In this document: piece by piece, positions 14,139 to 26,884 of the stretch
How positions within the stretch are numbered: position 1 is the first letter of the stretch
Layout: each line of letters begins with the position of its first letter
Source: Mastigias papua
Lineage: Eukaryota > Cnidaria > Scyphozoa > Rhizostomeae > Mastigiidae
Assembly (NCBI GenBank): GCA_964019165.1
Contig: OZ025270.1
Location: 17,080,659 to 17,144,658, forward strand
Direction: 5' to 3'
Length of the DNA: 64,000 nucleotides
Program-made: the position numbers and the translations under genes
Notes under the pieces: generated by a model
The model's database searches: none
What the model was told of the DNA's origin: nothing
What the model saw: only the letters and a program-made list of their open reading frames with translations

Positions 14139-16501
14139 TGTTTTTTTTTTTTTTTTGTAAGTCAAGCATCTAGGCCGGGATGGCCCTTAACTGAATACAT
14201 ATCTACAGCGATTGTTGAAATACGTTGTATCTACTCAACAGTAATATAGTATTGTTATAAGTGTATACAAAAGTAATAATATAATTATTGTAATATATAG
14301 ATAACTAACTAATATACGAAATATATAAAGCTACAAGATTAGTATGTGCTTTTAGGGTTACTCAAAAATTTGGATCTCTTAGTAAAGGATGTTTTACAGA
14401 ACATCCCGATACGTTTTGTTATAATGTAATCCTCTTGGCTCATAAGCCATAAAAACATATTGCGGTCGTTCAGTAAGACTGTAGCTGGGAATTTTTTATG
14501 GATTTCTTCTAAGAACCTATGTCGTTCCTCGTTGAACAGGGAGCAAACTAAAAGAAAGTGGATTTCATCTTCGACTATGAAAATATTCAGGGTTTTGCAG
14601 TACAGGCAAAATCTTTGGTCTCTAGGGGTTTTGGTTTTATTAAATCGTCCTGTTTCAACTTGTAGGTTATGAGCACTGAGCCTAAGTCTTGCTAATGTAC
14701 ATCTAACACTAAAATCTTGTATATAGTCAAGGTAGGACTCAAATTTGTAAATTGTTTTAAATGAGGCGAATAAATGCAGTTTTCTGTCTTCAGTTATATG
14801 TTCATTTAACCTATGCAATACTTCTGATTTAAAGTGCCTAATGACCTTAGTTTTAATTACTGACCGAGTATCCGCTTGTTGTATTTCATATTGTACCCGA
14901 AGGTCGCGAGCATGAGATACCCAGTTAGAACGACCATAGTCTGCATCTTTTGTAAGCATAGATAAAGCTTTGCTAGCGTAACGTTTCGAGTCTAAAGAAG
15001 ATAACCTAGCGAAAAAATTTAGAATATTTATATGTCTTTGGCACTGGAGACTTACTCTTCCTAGTTCAGCATAGACGGCATCAGTAGTCGTACTTGATCG
15101 AACACCCAAAGCATATTTACATGCTTTCAGGTGAAGCGTTTCTAATATAGACCATTTGTCCAAACCCCATATTTCTGATGCATAATTTAGAATAGGAGCA
15201 ATAGTATGGTCAAATAAATAAAGAAAAAGACGTGGCTGGAAACCCCCCCATTCTTTGCTTTTTGAAATAAGGGAAAAGTAGGCTTTATGAGCTTTCTCTT
15301 TTATTATATCGATATGTATTGAAAAAGAGCCATTTGATTTTATCGTGACACCCAAATATTTATAAGAGACACATTCTTTAATCTCTTTGTCACCTATTTT
15401 CCAAGTTTTATTTTTCTTGGATTTAGCACGAGATTTCTGTTTTTGAATCAACATGACTTTAGTTTTGTCCATGTTCACTTCCATTTTAAGAGAATTTGAA
15501 AACTTATGTAATGCATCCAGTTGTGACTGAAGATCTATTCTATCCTTTGCTATTAGAACAAGGTCATCGGCATATAAAAGTGAGTGAACAGGTATATCAT
15601 CCACCAATACCCCCTGAGAAGATGCCTTAATGTGGCGATTCAAATCGTTCAAATATAAAGCAAAGAGGACGGGACTAAGAAGGCACCCTTGCCGTACACC
15701 TCTGTTACATGGGAAAATATTTGTTAGGCTATGGTTACCCCTTACACACGATTTAACTTTGTCATAAAGAGACGAGATAACTCTTAGGAAATTGCCTTTT
15801 ATTCCGTATGTAACAAGCTGCTGCAACAGCAGTTTATGATCCACGGAGTCAAACGCTTTTTTAAAGTCTACGAAACAAACGTATAGAGGGCCTTTATTGT
15901 TATTGAAATAATTCTCAGTTAGAGCGCGAAGAGTGAAAATGTGATCAGATGTTTGGTAGTCTTTTCTAAAGCCTATCTGGTTTTGTTCGAGAATTTCGAA
16001 TTGAGCAATAATGTTATTCAGTCTTTCAAGCAAAACACCCAAGAAAAATTTTCCAAAAATGCTTAATAGCGTAATACCCCTATAATTATTGAGATCCGTT
16101 TCATCACCTCCTTTAAAAAGGACGACAATTATTCCTACAGACCAATCCTCAGGGAATTTTCCAGAAAGTAGTAATTTGTTGAAGAGTTTCGTAAATACAA
16201 GCATAAAATTATCGTTTGCGTGTTTTAGAAGCTCAGCAGTAATCATATCAAGTCCTGATGCTTTTCCGGTTTTGAGCTTTTTAGCCATCAGCTTGACTTC
16301 CTCAAGGGAAATATCACGATTTAAAGTCTCATTAATTATATTTTGCGTCAAGGTGTCATGAGATGAAGCAGATATTTCAATCTCACTGTTATTTGCTTGA
16401 TTATCGAAATTTAAGAGAGTGCTAAAATAAGTAGATAATTGATTATTAGTGAATTTAAGGCTAGGTTTACTTTTCCTGTTTTTTAATTTCTTCCAGAATA
16501 T
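14139..16501 (-). mobile_element. 5'-truncated non-LTR retrotransposon (LINE) inserted in the satellite
   Basis: This 2363-bp minus-strand insertion is the only break in the satellite. Its 3' end is marked by a run of 16 T on the plus strand (14141-14156), the poly(A) tail of the element. The five bases GCTAT are found on both sides, at 14134-14138 and 16502-16506, and fit a target-site duplication. They lie inside the satellite palindrome. The element lacks the endonuclease half of a LINE, so it is 5'-truncated, as is usual for target-primed reverse transcription. About 180 bp of 3' UTR separate the stop codon from the poly(A). The unbroken frame argues for a young insertion. Confidence 0.95.
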
Positions 16502-16528
16502 GCTATAGCCTTGGTATTTTGCCCACAA
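14339..16528 (-). CDS. LINE reverse transcriptase ORF, 5'-truncated, frame intact
   Basis: A 729-residue open frame encoding the C-terminal two thirds of a LINE ORF2 protein: a reverse transcriptase that would copy its own RNA onto nicked chromosomal DNA. RT blocks are in order: a LKTGKASGLDMI type block near residue 90, NNYRGITLLS near 147, FVDFKKAFDSVDH near 215, GVRQGCLLSP near 275 and the catalytic YADDLVLI near 318. A long C-terminal region follows, with a putative zinc motif near residue 650 (CLYC, then EDEIHFLLVC), common in invertebrate CR1/L2-like LINEs. The first nine or so codons come from satellite DNA, because the frame runs in from the flanking unit. No ATG is present at that upstream end, so normal translation is doubtful. 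Clade assignment is not settled. Confidence 0.92.
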   Translation of the reverse strand: MWAKYQGYSIFWKKLKNRKSKPSLKFTNNQLSTYFSTLLNFDNQANNSEIEISASSHDTLTQNIINETLNRDISLEEVKLMAKKLKTGKASGLDMITAELLKHANDNFMLVFTKLFNKLLLSGKFPEDWSVGIIVVLFKGGDETDLNNYRGITLLSIFGKFFLGVLLERLNNIIAQFEILEQNQIGFRKDYQTSDHIFTLRALTENYFNNNKGPLYVCFVDFKKAFDSVDHKLLLQQLVTYGIKGNFLRVISSLYDKVKSCVRGNHSLTNIFPCNRGVRQGCLLSPVLFALYLNDLNRHIKASSQGVLVDDIPVHSLLYADDLVLIAKDRIDLQSQLDALHKFSNSLKMEVNMDKTKVMLIQKQKSRAKSKKNKTWKIGDKEIKECVSYKYLGVTIKSNGSFSIHIDIIKEKAHKAYFSLISKSKEWGGFQPRLFLYLFDHTIAPILNYASEIWGLDKWSILETLHLKACKYALGVRSSTTTDAVYAELGRVSLQCQRHINILNFFARLSSLDSKRYASKALSMLTKDADYGRSNWVSHARDLRVQYEIQQADTRSVIKTKVIRHFKSEVLHRLNEHITEDRKLHLFASFKTIYKFESYLDYIQDFSVRCTLARLRLSAHNLQVETGRFNKTKTPRDQRFCLYCKTLNIFIVEDEIHFLLVCSLFNEERHRFLEEIHKKFPATVLLNDRNMFLWLMSQEDYIITKRIGMFCKTSFTKRSKFLSNPKSTY

Positions 16529-16965
16529 ATGACCACAATTGACATTGATTGATTTTGATTGAACATTGAAAAGTGATGAAAATGAGCCATTGTTGGCCGA
16601 AAAGTAAGGCTATAGCCTTGGCATTTATCCCAAAAATGACCACAATTGAAATTGATTGATTTTGATTGAACATTGAAAAGTGATGAAAATGAGGCATTTT
16701 TGGCCAAAAAGTAAGGCTATAGCCTTGGTATTTTGCCCACAAATGACCACAATTGAAATTGATTGATTTTGATTGAACATTGAAAAGTGATGAAAATGAG
16801 CCATTGTTGGCCGAAAAGTAAGGCTATAGCCTTGGTATTTATCCCAAAAATGACCACAATTGAAATTGATTGATTTTGATTGAACATTGAAAAGTGATGA
16901 AAATGAGCCATGTTTGGCCGAAAAGTAAGGCTATAGCCTTGGTATTTTGCCCAAAAATGACCAAA
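16502..16965. repeat. Satellite block next to the LINE with a LINE-free copy at 22591-23054
   Basis: The 464 bp right of the LINE junction match 22591-23054 (offset 6089 bp) with a single difference seen by eye (A against T at about 22888). The second copy continues leftward into ordinary satellite, with no LINE. It gives a natural comparison for the insertion site, although the left flanks of the two copies are of different unit subtypes. Confidence 0.85.
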
Positions 16966-18744
16966 ATTGAAATAGATTGATTTTGATTTAACATTGAAAA
17001 GTGATTAAAATGAGCAATTTTTGGACAACAAGTAAGGCTATAGCCTTGGTATTTTGCACAAGAATGACCAATATTGAAATTGATTGATTTTGATTGAACA
17101 TTGAAAAGTGATGAAAATGAGCCATTTTTGGCCAAAAAGTAAGGCTATAGCCTTGGTATTTTGCCCAAAAATGACCAAAATTGAAATTGATTGAGTTTGA
17201 TTGAACATTGAAAAGTGATGAAAATGAGGCATTTTTGGCCAAAAAGTAAGGCTATAGCCTTGGTAGGTTGCCCAAAAATGACCAACATTGAAATTGATTG
17301 ATTTTGATTTAACATTGAAAAGTGATGAAAATGAGCCATTTTTGGCCGAAAAGTAAGGCTATAGCCTTGGTATTTTGCCCACAAATGACCAAAATTGAAA
17401 GTGATTGATTTTGATTGTAGATTGAAAAGTGATGAAAATGAGGCATTTTTGGCCGAAAAGTAAGGCTATAGCCTTGGTATGTTGCCCAAAAATGACCAAA
17501 ATTGAAATTGATTGATTTTGATTTAACATTGAAAGGTGATGAAAATGAGCCATGTCTGGCCAAAAAGTAAGGCTATAGCCTTGGTAGTTTGCCCAAAAAT
17601 GACCAACATTGAAATAGATTGATTTTGATTTAACATTGAAAAGTGATTAAAATGAGCAATTTTTGGACAACAAGTAAGGCTATAGCCTTGGTATTTTGCC
17701 CAAGAATGACCAATATTGAAATTGATTGATTTTGATTGTAGATTGAAAAGTGATGAAAATGAGGCATTGTTGGCCGAAAAGTAAGGCTATAGCCATGGTA
17801 TTTTGCCCAAAAATGACCACAATTGAAATTGATTGATTTTGATTGAACATTGAAAAGTGATGAAAATGAGCCATTGTTGGCCGAAAAGTAAGGCTATAGC
17901 CTTGGTATTTATCCCAAAAATGACCACAATTGAAATTGATTGATTTTGATTGAACATTGAAAAGTGATGAAAATGAGCCATGTTTGGCCGAAAAGTAAGG
18001 CTATAGCCTTGGTATTTTGCCCAAAAATGACCAAAATTGAAATTGATTGATTTTGATTTAACATTGAAAGGTGATGAAAATGAGCCATGTCTGGCCAAAA
18101 AGTAAGGCTATAGCCTTGGTAGTTTGCCCAAAAATGACCAACATTGAAATAGATTGATTTTGATTTAACATTGAAAAGTGATTAAAATGAGCAATTTTTG
18201 GACAACAAGTAAGGCTATAGCCTTGGTATTTTGCACAAGAATGACCAATATTGAAATTGATTGATTTTGATTGAACATTGAAAAGTGATGAAAATGAGCC
18301 ATTTTTGGCCAAAAAGTAAGGCTATAGCCTTGGTATTTTGCCCAAAAATGACCAAAATTGAAATTGATTGAGTTTGATTGAACATTGAAAAGTGATGAAA
18401 ATGAGGCATTTTTGGCCAAAAAGTAAGGCTATAGCCTTGGTAGGTTGCCCAAAAATGACCAACATTGAAATTGATTGATTTTGATTTAACATTGAAAAGT
18501 GATGAAAATGAGCCATTTTTGGCCGAAAAGTAAGGCTATAGCCTTGGTATTTTGCCCACAAATGACCAAAATTGAAAGTGATTGATTTTGATTGTAGATT
18601 GAAAAGTGATGAAAATGAGGCATTTTTGGCCGAAAAGTAAGGCTATAGCCTTGGTATGTTGCCCAAAAATGACCAAAATTGAAATAGATTGATGTTGATT
18701 GAACATTGAAAAGTGATGAAAATGAGCCATTTGTGGGCAAAAAG

Positions 18745-20700
18745 TAAGGCTATAGCCTTGGTATATTGCCCACAAATGACCACAATTGAAATTGATTGAT
18801 TTTGATTGAACATTGGAAAGTGATGAAAATCAGCAATTTTCGGCCGAAAAGTAAGGCTATAGCCTTGGTATATTGCCCACAAATGACCACAATTGAAATT
18901 GATTGATTTTGATTGAACATTGAAAGGTGATGAAAATGAGCCATGTCTGGCCAAAAAGTAAGGCTATAGCCTTGGTATTTTGCCCACAAATGACCAACAT
19001 TGAAATTGATTGAGTTTGATTCAACAATGAAAAGTGATGAAAATGAGCAATTTTTGGCCGAAAAGTAAGGCTATAGCCATGGTATTTTGCCCAAAAATGA
19101 CCAAAGTTGAAATTGATTGATATTGATTGAACATTGAAAAGTGATGAAAATGAGCCATGTTTGGCCGAAAAGTAAGGCTATAGCCTTGGTATTTTACACA
19201 CAAATGACCAAAAGTGAAAGTGATTGATTTTGATTGCAGATTGAAGTGATGAAACTGAGGCATGTTTGGCCAAAAAGTAAGGCTATAGTCTTGGTATTTT
19301 GCCCAAAAATGACCAAAAATGAAATTGATTGATTTTGATTTAACATTGAAAGGTGATGAAAATGAGCCATGTCTGGCCAAAAAGTAAGGCTATAGCCTTG
19401 GTAGTTTGCCCAAAAATGACCAACATTGAAATAGATTGATTTTGATTTAACATTGAAAAGTGATTAAAATGAGCAATTTTTGGACAACAAGTAAGGCTAT
19501 AGCCTTGGTATTTTGCCCAAGAATGACCAATATTGAAATTGATTGATTTTGATTGAACATTGAAAAGTGATGAAAATGAGCCATTGTTGGCCGAAAAGTA
19601 AGGCTATAGCCATGGTATTTTGCCCAAAAATGACCACAATTGAAATTGATTGATTTTGATTGAACATTGAACAGTGATGAAAATGAGCCATTTGTGGGCA
19701 TACAGTAAGGCTATAGCCTTGGTATATTGCCCACAAATGACCACAATTGAAATTGATTGATTTTGATTGAACATTGAAAAGTGATGAAAATCAGCAATTT
19801 TCGGCCGAAAAGTAAGGCTATAGCCTTGGTATATTGCCCACAAATGACCACAATTGAAATTGATTGATTTTGATTGAACATTGAAAGGTGATGAAAATGA
19901 GCCATGTCTGGCCAAAAAGTAAGGCTATAGCCTTGGTATTTTGCCCACAAATGACCAACATTGAAATTGATTGAGTTTGATTCAACAATGAAAAGTGATG
20001 AAAATGAGCAATTTTTGGCCGAAAAGTAAGGCTATAGCCATGGTATTTTGCCCAAAAATGACCAAAGTTCAAATTGATTGATATTGATTGAACATTGAAA
20101 AGTGATGAAAATGAGCCATGTTTGGCCGAAAAGTAAGGCTATAGCCTTGGTATTTTACACACAAATGACCAAAAGTGAAAGTGATTGATTTTGATTGCAG
20201 ATTGAAGTGATGAAACTGAGGCATTTTTGGCCAAAAAGTAAGGCTATAGTCTTGGTATTTTGCCCAAAAATGACCAAAAATGAAATTGATTGATTTTGAT
20301 TTAACATTGAAAGGTGATGAAAATGAGCCATGTCTGGCCAAAAAGTAAGGCTATAGCCTTGGTAGTTTGCCCAAAAATGACCAACATTGAAATAGATTGA
20401 TTTTGATTTAACATTGAAAAGTGATTAAAATGAGCAATTTTTGGACAACAAGTAAGGCTATAGCCTTGGTATTTTGCCCAAGAATGACCAATATTGAAAT
20501 TGATTGATTTTGATTGAACATTGAAAAGTGATGAAAATGAGCCATTGTTGGCCGAAAAGTAAGGCTATAGCCATGGTATTTTGCCCAAAAATGACCACAA
20601 TTGAAATTGATTGATTTTGATTGAACATTGAACAGTGATGAAAATGAGCCATTTGTGGGCATACAGTAAGGCTATAGCCTTGGTATATTGCCCACAAATG
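18745..20700. repeat. Tandem higher-order duplication, 961 bp (9 units)
   Basis: About 18745-19705 and 19706-20670 are two near-identical copies offset by 961 bp, nine units with one 104-bp unit included. Shared marks are the TCAGCAATTTTCGGCC variant, the 104-bp unit and the ACATTGAAATAG variant. The 961-bp block reappears around 21.8, 23.8 and 25.9 kb. Confidence 0.85.
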
Positions 20701-23700
20701 ACCACAAGTGAAATTGATTGATTTTGATTGAACATTGAAAAGTGATGAAAATGAGCAATTTCTGGCCGACAAGTAAGGCTATAGCCTTGGTATATTGCCC
20801 ACAAATGACCACAATTGAAATTGATTGATTTTGATTGAACATTGAAAAGTGATGACAATGAGCCATTTGTGGGCAAAAAGTAAGGCTATAGCCTTGGTAG
20901 TTTGCCCACAAATGACCAACATTGAAATTGATTGAGTTTGATTCAACAATGAAAAGTGATGAAAATGAGCAATTTTTGGCCGAAAAGTAAGGCTATAGCC
21001 ATGGTATTTTGCCCAAAAATGACCAAAGTTGAAATTGATTGATATTGATTGAACATTGAAAAGTGATGAAAATGAGCCATGTTTGGCCGAAAAGTAAGGC
21101 TATATCCTTGGTATTTTGCACACAAATGACCAAAAGTGAAAGTGATTGATTTTGATTGCAGATTGAAGTGATGAAACTGAGGCATTTTTGGCCAAAAAGT
21201 AAGGCTATAGCCTTGGTATTTTGCCCAAAAATGACCAAAATTGAAATTGATTGATTTTGATTGAACATTGAAAAGTGATGAAAATGAGCCATGTTTGGCC
21301 GAAAAGTAAGGCTATAGCCTTGGTATTTTGCACACAAATGACCAAAAGTGAAAGTGATTGATTTTGATTGCAGCTTGAAGTGATGAAACTGAGGCATTTT
21401 TTGCCGAAAAGTAAGGCTATAGCCTTGGTATTTTGCCCAAAAATGACCAAAATTGACATTGATTGAGTTCGATTGAACATTGAACAGTTCTAAAAAAGAG
21501 CCATTTGTGGGCAAAAAGTAAGGCTTTAGCCTTGGTGTTTTGCCCACAAATGACCACACTTGAAATTGATTGATTTTGATTTAACATTGAAAAGTGATGA
21601 AAATGAGCCATTTGTGGCCGAAAAGTAAGGCTATAGCCTTGGTATTTTGCCCACAAATGACCAAAATTGAAAGTGATTGATTTTGATTGTAGATTGAAAA
21701 GTGATGAAAATGAGGCATGTTTGGCCGAAAAGTAAGGCTATAGCCTTGGTATGTTGCCCAAAAATGACCAAAATTGAAATTGATTGATGTTGATTGAACA
21801 TTGAACAGTGATGAAAATGAGCCATTTGTGGGCAAAAAGTAAGGCTATAGCCTTGGTATATTGCCCACAAATGACCACAATTGAAATTGATTGATTTTGA
21901 TTGAACATTGAAAAGTGATGAAAATCAGCAATTTTCGGCCGAAAAGTAAGGCTATAGCCTTGGTATATTGCCCACAAATGACCACAATTGAAATTGATTG
22001 ATTTTGATTGAACATTGAAAGGTGATGAAAATGAGCCATGTCTGGCCAAAAAGTAAGGCTATAGCCTTGGTATTTTGCCCACAAATGACCAACATTGAAA
22101 TTGATTGAGTTTGATTCAACAATGAAAAGTGATGAAAATGAGCAATTTTTGGCCGAAAAGTAAGGCTATAGCCATGGTATTTTGCCCAAAAATGACCAAA
22201 GTTGAAATTGATTGATATTGATTGAACATTGAAAAGTGATGAAAATGAGCCATGTTTGGCCGAAAAGTAAGGCTATAGCCTTGGTATTTTACACACAAAT
22301 GACCAAAAGTGAAAGTGATTGATTTTGATTGCAGATTGAAGTGATGAAACTGAGGCATTTTTGGCCAAAAAGTAAGGCTATAGTCTTGGTATTTATCCCA
22401 AAAATGACCACAATTGAAATTGATTGATTTTGATTGAACATTGAAAAGTGATGAAAATGAGCCATGTTTGGCCGAAAAGTAAGGCTATAGCCTTGGTATT
22501 TTGCCCACAAATGACCAAAATTGAAATTGATTGATTTTGATTTAACATTGAAAGGTGATGAAAATGAGCCATGTCTGGCCAAAAAGTAAGGCTATAGCCT
22601 TGGTATTTTGCCCACAAATGACCACAATTGACATTGATTGATTTTGATTGAACATTGAAAAGTGATGAAAATGAGCCATTGTTGGCCGAAAAGTAAGGCT
22701 ATAGCCTTGGCATTTATCCCAAAAATGACCACAATTGAAATTGATTGATTTTGATTGAACATTGAAAAGTGATGAAAATGAGGCATTTTTGGCCAAAAAG
22801 TAAGGCTATAGCCTTGGTATTTTGCCCACAAATGACCACAATTGAAATTGATTGATTTTGATTGAACATTGAAAAGTGATGAAAATGTGCCATTGTTGGC
22901 CGAAAAGTAAGGCTATAGCCTTGGTATTTATCCCAAAAATGACCACAATTGAAATTGATTGATTTTGATTGAACATTGAAAAGTGATGAAAATGAGCCAT
23001 GTTTGGCCGAAAAGTAAGGCTATAGCCTTGGTATTTTGCCCAAAAATGACCAAAATTGAAATTGATTGATTTTGATTTAACATTGAAAGGTGATGAAAAT
23101 GAGCCATGTCTGGCCAAAAAGTAAGGCTATAGCCTTGGTAGTTTGCCCAAAAATGACCAACATTGAAATAGATTGATTTTGATTTAACATTGAAAAGTGA
23201 TTAAAATGAGCAATTTGTGGACAACAAGTAAGGCTATAGCCTTGGTATTTTACACACAAATGACCAAAAGTGAAAGTGATTGATTTTGATTGCAGATTGA
23301 AGTGATGAAACTGAGGCATTTTTGGCCAAAAAGTAAGGCTATAGTCTTGGTATTTTGCCCAAAAATGACCAAAAATGAAATTGATTGATTTTGATTTAAC
23401 ATTGAAAGGTGATGAAAATGAGCCATGTCTGGCCAAAAAGTAAGGCTATAGCCTTGGTAGTTTGCCCAAAAATGACCAACATTGAAATAGATTGATTTTG
23501 ATTTAACATTGAAAAGTGATTAAAATGAGCAATTTTTGGACAACAAGTAAGGCTATAGCCTTGGTATTTTGCCCAAGAATGACCAATATTGAAATTGATT
23601 GATTTTGATTGTAGATTGAAAAGTGATGAAAATGAGGCATTGTTGGCCGAAAAGTAAGGCTATAGCCATGGTATTTTGCCCAAAAATGACCACAATTGAA

Positions 23701-26449
23701 ATTGATTGATTTTGATTGAACATTGAACAGTGATGAAAATGAGCCATTTGTGGGCATACAGTAAGGCTATAGCCTTGGTATATTGCCCACAAATGACCAC
23801 AATTGAAATTGATTGATTTTGATTGAACATTGAAAAGTGATGAAAATCAGCAATTTTCGGCCGAAAAGTAAGGCTATAGCCTTGGTATATTGCCCACAAA
23901 TGACCACAATTGAAATTGATTGATTTTGATTGAACATTGAAAGGTGATGAAAATGAGCCATGTCTGGCCAAAAAGTAAGGCTATAGCCTTGGTATTTTGC
24001 CCACAAATGACCAACATTGAAATTGATTGAGTTTGATTCAACAATGAAAAGTGATGAAAATGAGCAATTTTTGGCCGAAAAGTAAGGCTATAGCCATGGT
24101 ATTTTGCCCAAAAATGACCAAAGTTGAAATTGATTGATATTGATTGAACATTGAAAAGTGATGAAAATGAGCCATGTTTGGCCGAAAAGTAAGGCTATAG
24201 CCTTGGTATTTTACACACAAATGACCAAAAGTGAAAGTGATTGATTTTGATTGCAGATTGAAGTGATGAAACTGAGGCATGTTTGGCCAAAAAGTAAGGC
24301 TATAGTCTTGGTATTTTGCCCAAAAATGACCAAAAATGAAATTGATTGATTTTGATTTAACATTGAAAGGTGATGAAAATGAGCCATGTCTGGCCAAAAA
24401 GTAAGGCTATAGCTTTGGTAGTTTGCCCAAAAATGACCAACATTGAAATAGATTGATTTTGATTTAACATTGAAAAGTGATTAAAATGAGCAATTTTTGG
24501 ACAACAAGTAAGGCTATAGCCTTGGTATTTTGCCCAAGAATGACCAATATTGAAATTGATTGATTTTGATTGAACATTGAAAAGTGATGAAAATGAGCCA
24601 TTGTTGGCCGAAAAGTAAGGCTATAGCCGTGGTATTTTGCCCAAAAATGACCACAATTGAAATTGATTGATTTTGATTGAACATTGAACAGTGATGAAAA
24701 TGAGCCATTTGTGGGCATACAGTAAGGCTATAGCCTTGGTATATTGCCCACAAATGACCACAAGTGAAATTGATTGATTTTGATTGAACATTGAAAAGTG
24801 ATGAAAATGAGCAATTTCTGGCCGACAAGTAAGGCTATAGCCTTGGTATATTGCCCACAAATGACCACAATTGAAATTGATTGATTTTGATTGAACATTG
24901 AAAAGTGATGACAATGAGCCATTTGTGGGCAAAAAGTAAGGCTATAGCCTTGGTAGTTTGCCCACAAATGACCAACATTGAAATTGATTGAGTTTGATTC
25001 AACAATGAAAAGTGATGAAAATGAGCAATTTTTGGCCGAAAAGTAAGGCTATAGCCATGGTATTTTGCCCAAAAATGACCAAAGTTGAAATTGATTGATA
25101 TTGATTGAACATTGAAAAGTGATGAAAATGAGCCATGTTTGGCCGAAAAGTAAGGCTATATCCTTGGTATTTTGCACACAAATGACCAAAAGTGAAAGTG
25201 ATTGATTTTGATTGCAGATTGAAGTGATGAAACTGAGGCATTTTTGGCCAAAAAGTAAGGCTATAGCCTTGGTATTTTGCCCAAAAATGACCAAAATTGA
25301 AATTGATTGATTTTGATTGAACATTGAAAAGTGATGAAAATGAGCCATGTTTGGCCGAAAAGTAAGGCTATAGCCTTGGTATTTTGCACACAAATGACCA
25401 AAAGTGAAAGTGATTGATTTTGATTGCAGCTTGAAGTGATGAAACTGAGGCATTTTTTGCCGAAAAGTAAGGCTATAGCCTTGGTATTTTGCCCAAAAAT
25501 GACCAAAATTGACATTGATTGAGTTCGATTGAACATTGAACAGTTCTAAAAAAGAGCCATTTGTGGGCAAAAAGTAAGGCTTTAGCCTTGGTGTTTTGCC
25601 CACAAATGACCACACTTGAAATTGATTGATTTTGATTTAACATTGAAAAGTGATGAAAATGAGCCATTTGTGGCCGAAAAGTAAGGCTATAGCCTTGGTA
25701 TTTTGCCCACAAATGACCAAAATTGAAAGTGATTGATTTTGATTGTAGATTGAAAAGTGATGAAAATGAGGCATGTTTGGCCGAAAAGTAAGGCTATAGC
25801 CTTGGTATGTTGCCCAAAAATGACCAAAATTGAAATTGATTGATGTTGATTGAACATTGAACAGTGATGAAAATGAGCCATTTGTGGGCAAAAAGTAAGG
25901 CTATAGCCTTGGTATATTGCCCACAAATGACCACAATTGAAATTGATTGATTTTGATTGAACATTGAAAAGTGATGACAATCAGCAATTTTCGGCCGAAA
26001 AGTAAGGCTATAGCCTTGGTATATTGCCCACAAATGACCACAATTGAAATTGATTGATTTTGATTGAACATTGAAAGGTGATGAAAATGAGCCATGTCTG
26101 GCCAAAAAGTAAGGCTATAGCCTTGGTATTTTGCCCACAAATGACCAACATTGAAATTGATTGAGTTTGATTCAACAATGAAAAGTGATGAAAATGAGCA
26201 ATTTTTGGCCGAAAAGTAAGGCTATAGCCATGGTATTTTGCCCAAAAATGACCAAAGTTGAAATTGATTGATATTGATTGAACATTGAAAAGTGATGAAA
26301 ATGAGCCATGTTTGGCCGAAAAGTAAGGCTATAGCCTTGGTATTTTGCACACAAATGACCAAAAGTGAAAGTGATTGATTTTGATTGCAGATTGAAGTGA
26401 TGAAACTGAGGCATTTTTGGCCAAAAAGTAAGGCTATAGTCTTGGTATT
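19170..26449. repeat. Large duplicated satellite segment, 3.2 kb copied at offset 4056 bp
   Basis: The segment 19170-22393 corresponds to 23226-26449 with a constant offset of 4056 bp (38 units, several of them 104 bp). Most rare variants are kept in both copies, including the TTTTTTGCCG variant, the TTCTAAAAAAGAGCC unit and GCATACAGTAAGG. A few blocks differ, for example TTGTAGATTG near 23605 against TTGAACATTG near 19550, which suggests later patchy conversion between copies. Confidence 0.85.
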
Positions 26450-26884
26450 TTGCCCAAAAATGACCAAAAATGAAATTGATTGATTTTGATTTAACATTGA
26501 AAGGTGATGAAAATGAGCCATGTCTGGCCAAAAAGTAAGGCTATAGCCTTGGTATTTTGCCAAAGAATGACCACAATTGAAATTGATTGAGTTTGATTGA
26601 ACATTGAAAAGTGATGAAAATGAGGAATTTTTGGCCAAAAAGTAAGGCTATAGCCTTGGTATTTTGCCCAAAAATGACCAAAAATGATATTGATTGATTT
26701 TGATTTCACATTGAAAAGTGATTAAAATGAGCAATGTTTGGACAAAAAGTAAGGCTATAGCCTTGGTTGTTTGCCCAAAAATGACCAAAATTGACATTGA
26801 TTGAGTTTGATTGAACATTGAAAAGTGAGGAAAATGAGCAATTTTTGGCCAAAAAGGAAGGCTATAGCCTTGGCATTGTGCCCA

